Positions 14,031 through 25,032 of a stretch of 64,000 nucleotides of DNA are shown here, piece by piece. Source of the DNA: Orbilia blumenaviensis (taxonomy: Eukaryota > Ascomycota > Orbiliomycetes > Orbiliales > Orbiliaceae). Within the stretch, counting starts at the first letter, position 1, and each line of letters starts with the position of its first letter. The stretch spans positions 62,001 to 126,000 of the forward strand of contig JAVHNS010000010.1 of NCBI GenBank assembly GCA_036872755.1, in the 5' to 3' direction. The notes under the pieces are model-generated. The model ran no database searches and was not told the DNA's origin. It was given only the letters and a program-made list of their open reading frames with translations. A program made the position numbers and the translations under genes.

Positions 14031-14985
14031 ATCTTTGTTTATTTTAATATTTTTAACCCCGATAAATTCCCATATATACAATCAAAATTTCGATTTGCTA
14101 TGATTTACTAATGGTTTGCTAGTGTTTAGTTTGATAGTGCCCAACTTATTAGTATTTAGTTTGTTAATACCCAGTTTGTTAGTAACTTACTGATACCAAA
14201 TTATAATCTTCCAGCTATACATACGGGCACAGAAAAAAAAAGGGGGGCAGCTTCCAAATCAATCTAATAATTTGTGATTTTGGTTCTATGTTAACCTTGT
14301 TATATTTTGCGCACTACCGTAGGTGCGCGGCCTGACAATATCTCTTTTTCAAAATTATTCAACTTCTAGTAAATACCGTTTATTTAATTAATAACTTAAT
14401 TATATATTATAATAGTAGTGTGTTTTTAAGTATATAATTTACTTTCACTTCCATTTTTTGCGTTTTTGAGGCTTTAGAGATATTAATTCTGATTTTTGAT
14501 GAAAAACAGCATCTCGCGTTGCCGATACATCTTGCAGCACGGTACAACACGTTAAAATCCTGGCAGGGCTTGTGTTTGAATGCTACTTACTTAGCCACAT
14601 GGGTAAATAAAAAAAACTCCCCGGGGGTTTCTATATAGGGCAAGTGAGGTAAAAAAAAAACCCCCCTTGTAATTGAAGTTGGATTACACCATTCATGGGT
14701 TGCGGGATCCTCAAGCACATACGTTTTCGTTCACGGGAGCCTGAAAAAAAAAAAGTTCTTTCGGGGCAGGGTGATTGACATGCTCTCATAGGGGAAGAGG
14801 TTTGAAACCACCACCTAGCCTCTACCTACAGTTTGAGATCTTGAGGCTAGTCTTCTCGAATTGCCTTTAAACTGGGTTTGGTTCTGTAGCGCCCGAAGTT
14901 CCCCTTCGATAACCTTTCAAAACCACCGTTGTATATACATATATATTGAGAAAATACTTTCTCAGCTTCCCTTTGGCTGTGTGAA
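14031..14985. other. Transition zone between AT isochore and gene-rich DNA
   Basis: Composition rises to near balanced. Degenerate TAGTTTGTTAGT-type direct repeats lie at 14105-14190. Several A-runs are joined to G- or C-runs (near 14236, 14612 and 14651). I see no gene. The last 200-300 bp upstream of 14986 must hold the kynureninase promoter, but no clear TATA or factor site stands out. Confidence 0.6.
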
Positions 14986-16508
14986 ATGAGTGGTCTAGCT
15001 TTGTCTGGAGCGGAAAATGCGTCTCAACTCGATGCCCGCGATCAATTGCGCCACCTTCGGGACGAGTTCCACATCCCGAAACCTCCAAGTTTGCAAGGTA
15101 TGCCCTCGATGTAACCATCTGTGACAGGATATCCATAACTCACACAAGCTATTCGTGTAGCCTCTGAGGCCTCGGAACGTCGTTCTATATACTTATGTGG
15201 AAACTCTCTCGGGCTTCAGCCAAAAGGAACTCGGGCGTTGTTGTCAGAGGAATTGGATGTGTGGGCGGAACAGGGTGTATACGGCCATCACCTGCATCCA
15301 AATTCAAGACCATGGATCGATATAGACCAATGTGTATCTGAAGAAACGGCTAAAATCGTTGGGGCGAAACGGCCAGAAGTTGCCGTCATGGGCACGCTGA
15401 CCTCTAACCTTCACTTTTTAATGGCAGCATTTTATCGGCCTACGGAGTTAAAGTACAAAATCATTATCGAGGATAAGGCCTTTCCGTCTGACTATGTAAG
15501 CAACTCTTTAGCCCACTACCCGCCAGCGAAACGCTCAGGAACCCAGTTCAGAAACTAAATAAACTACCAAGTACGCCATTGAGTCCCAGGTCTCGTGGCA
15601 TGGCCTGGACCCCGCTGATGCGATAATATCTATATCGCCACGGCAGGGAGAGTACACCCTTGATACAGATGATATTATTAAAACCATACAAGAGAACGGG
15701 GAATCTGTAGCCATGATCCTTCTTCCTGGGGTTCAGTATTACACAGGCCAGCTGTTTGAAATGGAAAAGATCACAAAATGTGCAAAAGGCCATGATATCA
15801 TAGTTGGCTGGGATCTGGCTCATGCAGTGGGCAATGTTGAACTTAGTCTCCACGACTGGCAGGTAGACTTTGCGGTCTGGTGCAGCTATAAGTATCTTAA
15901 TTCTGGCCCGGGAGGCATTGCTGGGATATTTGTTCACGAGTCTCGGTCTAAGCAGGCACGCCTGACGGGCTGGTGGGGTCACGACCGGGCGAGCCGATTT
16001 AAAATGGAGAACAGTAAGGCGTGGTTCCATCCCGTTAGAAATGAATGTACTGATTGTATGGTGGCATGTAGACTTTATCGCGATTCCCGGCGCTGCAGGC
16101 TTTCAGCACTCGAACCCCTCGGTCATGGCTACCGTCTGTTTACTTGGATCACTCAGAGTTTTTGCAAAGACGACAATGAAAGCTCTACGGGAGAAATCGA
16201 TTTGTCTGACCGGGTATTTGGAAGAGCTTCTCCTTGCAGACCGAGAAACCGCAAAATATTATAAAATAATCACACCTGGTAATCCTTCGGAGCGTGGGGC
16301 ACAGCTTAGCCTCTTGTTTGAGGGAGGGATTATGGATGCCGTCTTCCGAAAGTTGGAAATAGCCGGTATCATCGCAGACAAGAGAGAACCCGATGTGATA
16401 AGAGTAGCCCCTGCTCCCCTCTATAACTCATATGAGGATGTATTCATGTTTTCTCGGAAATTACAGGAAGCTATCGCGGAGGTTTCTAGCGCAGTTACTG
16501 TGTCCTGA
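14986..16508 (+). CDS. Kynureninase (L-kynurenine hydrolase)
   Basis: Cytosolic PLP enzyme of tryptophan catabolism and de novo NAD synthesis; it cleaves kynurenine and 3-hydroxykynurenine to anthranilate or 3-hydroxyanthranilate (fungal BNA5 family). Exons: 14986-15097, 15149-15495, 15572-16013, 16072-16508; they total 1338 nt and give 445 residues. Family blocks in order: YLCGNSLGLQPK, AVMGTLTSNLH, the FPSD/YAIESQ block across intron 2, LLPGVQYYTGQLF, WDLAHAVGNV, and WCSYKYLNSGPGG with the Schiff-base lysine near residue 260. They continue through RLTGWWGH, IPGAAGFQHSNPSV and the C-terminal DVIRVAPAPLYNSY. Raw reading frames look frameshifted, but each break is a clean intron. Intron 1 has two in-phase acceptors 12 nt apart (AG at 15148 and 15160). 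First gene beside the AT-rich tract. Confidence 0.93.
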
Positions 16509-17017
16509 TGTACGTGTATACTCATACTTACATCGGTACCTAGGTACCTAGATACTAGTACTAGTGGGCACCTGTATATAGAACATCATATTCTCGAGAA
16601 CACAGTAATGCGTGGTCGTTATATCCGTCGAATATCGGGTTTGCATTTTCGTGGTTGCTTAGTAGTAGGTACTTGGCTTACCTGGGTAGTAATATTAATA
16701 TTAATACTATCGTAGTCAATCCTCCTATCTCTTATGGTAGTATTCCGTAAATCCTGATGTTGTGTTGCTGCGTTGTGCGCGTGGTAATCTACATAGAGTG
16801 TAACAGCTGGTCAACACGAGACAATGCTGGGTGTGACTGCTTTTGCTCTGTTTAGGATAGAAAACCACACTCCCCTGTTTTCATTCGCTTAAACTTTTCG
16901 ACATCCAAATCTCTAAATTCTCTAAATTTTCTAAATTGTCAACTCAACTTATCCGCGATTTCATCACATAACTTCGACAGCCCTTCCGAGGTATCTAATC
17001 ATCGACAAACCACTACA
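16509..17017. other. Intergenic; TAGGTACCTA-type palindromes
   Basis: No gene seen. At 16534-16567 there is GGTACCTAGGTACCTAG followed by ATACTAGTACTAGTG, a chain of overlapping 6-bp palindromes of a type that recurs in other intergenic regions of this window. Positions 16860-17017 are pyrimidine-rich (CTAAATTCTCTAAATTTTC), a plausible RPL7 promoter/leader. Confidence 0.6.
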
Positions 17018-18763
17018 ATGCCGTATGTCTAACATATCCATCCCCTTCCCACAGCTTGTGGAGGATCGCCATGTCGTCATTCTATCTACCGTTGGCCCAG
17101 GGTCTCCGTGACTCTCCGATATCTCGCCCTTAGGTGGAGCTGTGAGTTTTCCAGCATATTTGATGGTTACTCAAAACAGTATTCCGATCTGGGCGGGGAA
17201 TTGGGATAGACGGGATCCATAAACCCGCTGTCCTCAAATCAGACTTGATACCATTCTGCGCACTGTGTCCAATGAGGGTGTGGCTAGCGTTCGCGTTTGT
17301 GCACCGTCGCTACTTTCCCTAGCTTGGATGGTAGAAATGGTAATCAACTGGATCTATATCTTGAGGGTTATCTGCTTCGGCCGGATGATACTCTGCAAGG
17401 AATTGTCGTCGAGAAGCGGTTAGTCTGGTGGTGACTTCATAATAGAAGTTATACCTGGTTTTCCACTCATTTGCGATCAAATATGATAGTGAGAACCAAC
17501 ATGTGAAGGACAGGCTAGCAGCTAGATTTGTGCCGCTTAGGCCGGCTGCCACGCTTCCCGCCTAAAACATCTCAAGAAGAGGTTTCTCCTTTACTACAGT
17601 TTGTCTAATCAACATCTTTCTCGATGCCTGTGGTGAAATAGGACCGTCCCAACATCAGAGCAAATCCTTGTCCCCGAGACACTTCTCAAGAAGAGAAAGT
17701 CTGCTGAAAAGCAGACCGAGGAGCGACTTACTGCTCTAAAGCAGCGCAAAGTTGTAAGTTATCTACCACACGTGTACTATGGATAGTCTCATTACGAGAT
17801 GTTATGAAACTGTGTTCTTTTTGATTTGTTTATTTGTATATATATTTTTGATGAAAACCACAACATATTTTGTAGCAAGTTTGAACACTGGTTCGAGCGA
17901 TGATGCTGCTTAATCAACCATCTTTCGGGGCTGAAATACAATGCATACGCGTTTATGATGACCTTGGACAGGATATATTATCAGTGGCAAGGCACAGTGC
18001 TAATGGCGGTTATTTCAATAGGCATCGAAAGCAAAGAGGGAGACTATCTTTAAACGCGCAGAGGCCCATGTTAAGGAATACCGTGACGCCGAAAGGGAGA
18101 AGATTCGTCTTGCCCGCTCTGCCAAACAGGATTCTAGCTTTTACGTCCCTGCTCAACCAAAGCTCGCCTTTGTGATTCGCATCAAGGGGTAAGGAACCTT
18201 TAACCCTAGATGGTTGATGTATACTAACTTCCTGAGCTAGTATCAACAAGATTGCCCCAAAGCCGCGCAAGATACTTCAACTTCTTCGCCTTCTCCAGAT
18301 CAATAATGCTGTAAGGCTCCGGGGTTTTTGTATACTCTCAATGGAGTTTAATCATACTAACGACCCACCATAGGTTTTCATCAAGCTCACCAAGGCTACT
18401 TCCGAGATGCTCCGGATTGTTGAGCCTTACATTGCATATGGAGAACCAAACCTAAAGAGTGTCCGCGAATTAATCTACAAGAGAGGATACGGTAAAATCA
18501 ACAAGCAGCGAATTCCCTTGACTGACAATTCACTTATCGAGTCCGCCCTTGGCCAATACGGAATCCTCTCTATTGAGGATCTTATCCACGAAATCTACAC
18601 TGTTGGGCCCAACTTCAAACAGGCGAGCAATTTCCTCTGGCCATTCAAGCTCAGTAACCCGACCGGCGGCTTCCGTACCCGCAAGTTCAAACACTACATT
18701 GAGGGAGGTGATACCGGAGACCGAGAGTCGTATATAAACCAATTGATCAGGCAGATGAATTAG
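17018..18763 (+). CDS. RPL7: 60S ribosomal protein L7 (uL30)
   Basis: Structural protein of the large cytoplasmic ribosomal subunit. Exons: 17018-17022, 17642-17753, 18022-18188, 18241-18310, 18374-18763; total 744 nt, 247 residues, the usual length. Exon 1 is only ATGCC, followed by a 619-nt intron, a typical fungal ribosomal-protein layout. Family sequence runs through the junctions: [103 protein letters not shown], and the end INQLIRQMN. The start is inferred from phase: MP joined to TVPTSEQ. Intron 2 (17754-18021, 268 nt) carries a C/D snoRNA. Convergent with POL1, 277 bp between stop codons. Confidence 0.95.
17846..17938 (+). ncRNA. C/D box snoRNA (snR39/snR39b-like) inside RPL7 intron 2
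   Basis: Seen: a C-box-like TTGATGA at 17848-17854 (consensus RUGAUGA, first base atypical), a C'-like GATGATG at 17899-17905 preceded by a D'-like CTGG at 17888-17891, and D box CTGA at 17931-17934. The 14 bases before the D box (AACCATCTTTCGGG plus one G) are complementary to the conserved large-subunit rRNA segment CCCGAAAGATGGTGAAC. The fifth base upstream of the D box is C and would face the G of CCCG. Known: in budding yeast snR39 and snR59 sit in the RPL7A and RPL7B introns and target 25S A807, and snR39b targets G805 in the same segment. I infer an orthologous intron-hosted guide, more likely for the G805 equivalent. Terminal stem pairing is weak. Confidence 0.75.
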
Positions 18764-19040
18764 GTTAGCCAGGTATCATGGTTATATCCGGTGATTTTTG
18801 TGCCTTCACTACTTTTCTTAACCTGCTCTCATGTAAATAGCAAACAAATATTCCTAATGAAGCCGGAGGCGTTTCAGGTATCTTTTTACGCTATTAATGA
18901 ACTTATGCTCCCCGGCGACTTGTCATTTGCTACGATATCTCATATTTAATGATTTCGATGGCAAAAAATGTGCTCTTTCTGGGGATGCTTCGTGGATGGA
19001 TTTGCCATGGCCTGTTAATCATACATTATATATGCTACTA

Positions 19041-22000
19041 TTATGCAGATGAGAAAATATCATCCATCTGTACCCAGCTTCTGCCACACTTTCTTTGGTA
19101 TAATGTGATAATGCGGGACACCATGTTGAAAGCTATTCGATATCTCTCAGCGAGTATTGTAATGGGTTCTACAAAGTAGTTAGTTTCGGTACCAGTGATT
19201 TTCTTGATAAGACCCACCTCGATCGCCAACAGCAGCCTTCAGTTTAGCCCTTTCTATGTCGAATAAGGTACTACAATAGAGGAGCTGGTTGTACAGCATT
19301 TTATCTGAATATTCGTAGGATATTGGCCCAACGCACCCCGTTGCGAGCCCCTGAAGTCCAAGACACCGTTTTCCATACACCCCGACCTGTCTTGTCCTGT
19401 TGCCACACGAATTATCTTCGCAAGAGAGCCAGGATTCGTAGTACTGCGACGTCCAACTTCGGATGTTCGATTCGACTTGGGCGATTAGCACAGGGGTGCT
19501 AAAGACTGCGCCACAGCTTGTACTCTGACACTTCAGGCCATCTGGAGAACAAATTGCGGGGTTTGAATTCAGACCACTAAAGTCTAAGGTGGTCCTGCAG
19601 CTGAGGCAGGTAAGAATCAGAGGTTTTGTATCCCTGAACCTTTCGTCGTCGCTTAAAGTGGACTCTAGTGGATGGAGTTCGTTTTCGATTTGGGTGATTG
19701 TTGAAGCGATCTGGTACTTCTTTGTATCCAATCCTTCAAGGCTTGTTAGATGTCTTGAGAGGATATGGAGGGGCCATGTGCTAGCTTACCCAGGCATTCG
19801 GCTAATCTGATAGCATCAGTCCCATCAATCGGACCGCAAAGCCTTTCCACCGGCGGGAAAATTTGTTTGAGGAGGTACCATTCCGGGTCTTAGGGCGCAA
19901 ACTGCAGTGTTAGTTCTTTTCGCCAAAGAATTCTACTTCTGAGAGTTGACAGACCTGGTTTCAATGATGAATCTGATTTTAGTTCTTGGGGACTGAAGGC
20001 TCTTTCGGCTGGACTGGAAGTATTGCCTCCATCGCCTGTTATAATATAGGCGATCACATCATTTGCCTTCACAACATCACCTTTAGATCTCCGCCTAAGA
20101 GCGACTTGCACCTGCGGCATTGTCTTGCCTCCGGGATACAGTTCTGGGTCTTTCGACAGTTTCTAAGTCGTCGCCATTAATACAATAATACCCACCACAT
20201 GAACACTGCCAAGGTCGTCTAACAAGACTATATATATGGGTGCGCGGATATCATACCGTGTAAATGGTGTACCGACTGTGTGGTATGTTGTTTTCTCGCA
20301 TTTGTTTTGCTGTCTCTCGAAGGTGGTCATGGACTCTCTCGATTACGGCGTCGGGCTCATCGCCGGAAAGTATCTCCTTCAAGATCCAACTAAAATTATG
20401 ATGTCAATCAAACAACCCCTGGGTATCCGTTTTTGGCATTTGGGGACTGCGATTGGGTGTATGTTTACCTGGATACATCCTTTGAGATTTGACAATACTC
20501 CCGTCTTTTCATATCGAGGCCTTTTACCTCTATGGCGGATTTGCCGTCTGCCGTATAATTCAATGCGGCATACTTCTTTTTAGAATGTAGGAGGAGCCGT
20601 TGGAATACATTGTCAATGTCGATTTCGAGAAGTTTATACCTGTCATTGACTGCCTTTTTGAAATCATTCCCTATCTTGATGGCATCGGCATAAATATCGA
20701 CATTGGTATTGATCATGACTGAATCGGTGTCGCCGTATATAACCCGGAGCTGCGATGATTCCGCGAGTTCCTTTGTGGACCGGAGGATTTCTCGGCCTTG
20801 GAATGTAGTGAGCATTGCCAAGGGGCGAGCGTAAAAGCGGGATCTGACATATCCGAGACAGCCATACATCGAGTTTGCTGTTAGCTTGAGGGCCTGTTGT
20901 TTGATATCCCATTGGGCTAATTGAGCGGGCGTTGCTCTCTTGTCCTTCATCAGACTTTTGACCTGTCGTCTTCTTTGAACAAGCGTCGAAATAAGTTTGG
21001 GCAGAATACCCTGTGCTTGCTCAGTTGGGATTTCGGGGACTTGATCCTCAGGCTGCCATATTTTGGGTTAGCTAAAGAATAGACACTTCAGATGTAGAAG
21101 CGGGCTCACAAGGTCAGCTCTGTCAACCGTTGTGAAACAGATATTGAATTCTTGGATGATGCTGGGGTATAAACTATTGAAGTCCATCACCAGCACAAAT
21201 TTATCGTAAAGGCCACGTTCAGGCTCTAGAACCAAACCACCCTTGAATTTGTCTTTCTTTTTACCGTCAGGGCGGACTTCATTTTCCTCATCCGCTGGGT
21301 CCTCCTCTGTTTCTTTTTGAGGATTTTTCCCCCTATCATAGGATTTGTCTGGGCATATGTACTTGTTTTTTGTGAATTCATGTAGCAGAATGTATTCGTT
21401 TCGTTCTGCTCTTGTGCCGCTCAATGTCCGGGCTAAGGAGTTACCAGCTAGATTTGTCAGTTGTTTTGCAAGAGGTATAATTTGGATACGGAGCGCCACT
21501 GCAGCGATCATATAAGTATCTGTTTCTGCATGTCCGAGGTAATCGAGGAACCCATTTCCAGATGTCGCCCAGGTCTTGAGGGACTTTTCGTTATCCAGCT
21601 CTATTCTCCGCTTACCCAGAATCAGGTCGCATATTTCAGTCAAACTCCAAGACTGGCATCTATTCATCAAGGACTGTGACAGTGTGAGGGCTAAGCTTAA
21701 TATAAAATCGCCGGGGTGAATCATACCTTCCCTAAGTCGTTGGACAAGTCACACATTAAACGTCCAGATATTATCTGCTTCTCCGCAAAGTACCCGCCCC
21801 GGCCGAGGTTGTTTGGCCACTGACTCCGTCGCATCCTTCCGATCCGATGCCAATTCGAAACTTTACATTCTTTCAATCTATGAACAAGAGTTCCATATAT
21901 GCTCTCCTCTAGCTCGTGCCCGATCAACACATCGGGATCTGTACTTTGTAGTTTTGCTGCTCTCGGGTTAGCTTTGGCCATGGTGTTTCAAAACTGGCCC

Positions 22001-24172
22001 CTACTTGCCTAAGAACAATGCTAATAAGCCAGCCTCCGTTTTTTCTGTTTTTATAACCGTCTTTTGGCCATCAATTGCGGTTTGGAAGCCGACGGGGAAG
22101 CTTGGCCCCATCGGACGACATATCGTGAAGCATGAAGAAGGTAGTTCCTCAGCTGGACGTGTCTCATCAAGTGGAATATTGTCGTAAACTCGCCCTGTTA
22201 TTGATATTATTTCTGGCTTATTATCGCGGTGCCCGATTTTGGTTCGAATGGCGAGACTCATAAGCTTGAGGGGGGGGGCTGTGTCGTTTTCAGAGTCCCC
22301 AGCACAGGTTATCGTGGTGGGGGAGGAGACTTGAAGTTCGACTTTACACCAAGATGCCTGGAAGATGTTAGCTTTGATCATCACTGTCTTTGGGTAGCCT
22401 CATACATTCTCAACGCCTTTAAATATCGGCTCCTCAATGTGCAGCCAGCAAGGGCCCATTATGTTTCGAGCCAATACAAATTGCTCAAAAATTGATGTCC
22501 CAGTACCGAAGACATGAGAGAAGGTTTCACCAGATGTACCTGAAGGTACCTGAGGTCCTGCAATTTGTCAGTTAGTTGTTTGGTATACTCTGCATTCCAG
22601 GGAGTTATTGCCCTACTTTCGTATGGATAGAGGACTTTTAAATAGTCAGATTGTTTGGGGATGTCATTCAATTCGAAAGCGTACTTTCGAGAACATGCCT
22701 TTGCCTTCCAATCCTGGCTGATATTTAGTTTCGTAAGAAGCTCGTCTACTTCCGAGTAAACATCGGACATCTCAATCTCTTCCCTAGTTTTTTTATGTGT
22801 GGCCCTCGGTAGAAAGTAGAGTTTACGCATAATACCGTTGACTTTCACGAAGGCGCTAGCATATCTATCCGTTCCCTTAATTAAAACCTATAAGGCGGTC
22901 AGGTTAGAAAGATATACTTTTATACGAGAAAGGTGATAACCTACTTTCCCAAACAGGCACAGACAGCCGCCTATCTCAGTAAAATCTATCCAGAAGAACC
23001 GTAGAGAACCATCCTCGTTGATGACATCTTTGGAGGCAACCTTTCCGAGAAATGGCTGGTCTGATATATGGCTGCGCGATAAATTAGCGTTGACAGACTG
23101 CCATTGGCTTGCGTCAACGCCTTCGCTTGCCACAGGCGGCTTATCCGACGAGATTTTACCTGTTGAGAAATCTGGGCGAACCGAGTTAACATTAACAGGA
23201 ATATCCTTGGTTTTCCTGAATGTCAAAATTGGCCGCATAGCTAGCTCATCAACATCATCGACATCATCGGTATAGGTTTCCAGTCCAGTAGGTTCTACTT
23301 TGATTGGGTTTGTGGGGCCGGAGCGGACTGAGCGCGTTAAAGCAACGACAGTTTGCTGTTCTGTGTCGTCGTGAAAGGTTCCATTATCGTCGTCGTTCCC
23401 ATTCCCATCTTCGATGGCCCCATGCTTGGGAGGTGAACTTGGGACCAGGTCGCCGTGGTTCTTAGTTAGCAATTTATTTTCCAGCCCTTGCCGCCCGCGC
23501 GTGCCAACTCTGGATGGTGATAGAGCTCTTTGGCGCCTATAGGTGGGTTCTTGCTGCTGCTGGGCTTTTAATTTTTTGGCTGTTCGGAATGAATCTCGAG
23601 ACTCGTCCATTTGTCCTAGGAGCCCGCTTAAAAATTCATCGTCCTCGACGGTTGATTCCGCCTAAGGAAAGTTAGAAAGAGAGTAACTAAATTTTGTGGA
23701 TTCAGTTCTACCTTCTGCTTTGTAGCTGCCTGCGCAGCCATCGAAGTGAAGTATTTATTGATGCTCCCATCTTGATCCTTGCGACTGATGTTTTCAACTT
23801 CACGTTTTCGTTTACCTGCAAGTGCTAGTAAGCTTCGAAGATAGGTGATGGGTGTGGCAAAAGTATCAAACCTTTCGTTGAAGTACGAATTGGGTTATCG
23901 TTCTCGTCGGAACTCGAGCCATAACCATCATGGCCTTGGCCGGCTTCCCATTCATCCATTCCATTTTCAACATACCCCTCTCCATTATCATCCACAACGA
24001 AGTCGTCTTGATCCAATCTTGACCGCTGCACTTTTCGATATTCGTTTTCATCGAGCTCGTCAAACAATCTTTGCTCATCCTGCGTTTTGTATGAGCTGAG
24101 CCGGGTTTTTTTTGACCCTCGTAGTTTCCTAAGCTCTTCAAGCTTTGCCCGCTGATTGGCTCGGGCCGACAT
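19041..24172 (-). CDS. POL1: DNA polymerase alpha catalytic subunit
   Basis: Family-B polymerase that extends RNA primers at nuclear replication origins and on Okazaki fragments, in complex with primase. Fourteen exons (minus strand, 5' to 3'): 24172-23872, 23815-23712, 23661-22945, 22887-22617, 22557-22406, 22357-22009, 21956-21727, 21673-21110, 21052-20469, 20389-20257, 20162-19955, 19888-19790, 19733-19218, 19168-19041; 4356 nt, 1451 residues, normal for the family. The N-terminal region holds [12 protein letters not shown] and [13 protein letters not shown]. Catalytic motif A is [11 protein letters not shown] (about 872), motif [14 protein letters not shown] (about 952) and motif C YGDTDS (about 1002). 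The C-terminal Cys-rich zinc module begins near 1280 (CLSC) and ends [13 protein letters not shown]. Intron 6 (22008-21957) is GC-AG with donor GCAAGT. An in-frame extension upstream of the chosen Met is Gln/Pro-rich and not conserved-looking. Confidence 0.96.
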
Positions 24173-25032
24173 TTTGGGGGTTTGCCTTGGGTTGGGAGTT
24201 TCGTAGCCAGGATGAAGTGTACATATAGCTTGGTAATAAGGATGTGTGCGTCGTGGTGGTGGTGGTGGTGGTTGTGGTTCAGTTTGAGCTTGGAGCTCGT
24301 GTTGGGGAGGTTGCATTAATTGGGTCGCGTTTGGGCACGTCGAGGCTTGGCAAGAAACTAGACTCTAGAGCAAGGCTATCACCGCAAGTACCTATTACCT
24401 ATCCGGATCTAAGCAAGCAGCATCAGCTACACAGGTAACCACCTCATCGTTTACTCTAGTATAAACACTTAAGTGTGTACGTATATGCGCCTGCTTATTT
24501 GCTTACTTGAGCATTGATCTAACTAAGCAAGTACCTAGGTAACTTAGTGCTTCCTAAGCATTCTCGTGGGCACATGTACTTAGGTACCTAAACTAGGTAT
24601 CTAGGTACATCCTCGATGCCCAAGCCCAGTGCTTGGCCTCGTGCACCCGGCGGCAGCAACTACCTCAGTCGCGTTTAGAGCGGCACTAGCTTGGACAACC
24701 GAAAAGATGATAACTTCCAGGGCTCAATGCTGGTCCGTCATGTCATGGTATTTCCGAAACAGCTCTACTCTTACTTCAGCATAGGTAGACCTCGGAACTA
24801 CCTGGCGTAAGGTGTACAATTCGCGCGGATTTAAATTTCGTACTAGTGTTCTAACTCGAGGATGTTAAAAGTCTATCAACCCCCATGAACCGACCAGAAC
24901 CATCCTGGAATCACCGATCACCCCCTTTCGCTTTAAACACGGATAGAAGTGTCTTTATCTGCAGCGTGGTGTATATCCCATTTTTCCCCCTTTCTTTCTT
25001 TTTCTCTGTTTGTCTTTTTGTCTCGGCTCAGT
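24173..25032. other. Divergent intergenic region POL1 / GMC oxidoreductase
   Basis: No gene recognised. A (GGT)n stretch lies at 24255-24275. Around 24530-24610 there is a cluster of CCTAGGTAAC, TTAGGTACCTAAACTAGGTA and CTAGGTAC palindromic motifs. A pyrimidine run (TTTCCCCCTTTCTTTCTTTTT) at 24980-25020 just before the oxidoreductase start resembles a fungal core promoter/leader. Confidence 0.6.

Noticed and set aside
15238..16508. Kynureninase as a frameshifted pseudogene
   Set aside because: The three frame changes all coincide with GT-AG introns that restore family sequence and a 1338-nt coding length.
17880..17905. tRNA T-loop-like GGTTCGAGC
   Set aside because: No matching acceptor, D or anticodon stems; the segment is better explained as the C' region of the snoRNA.
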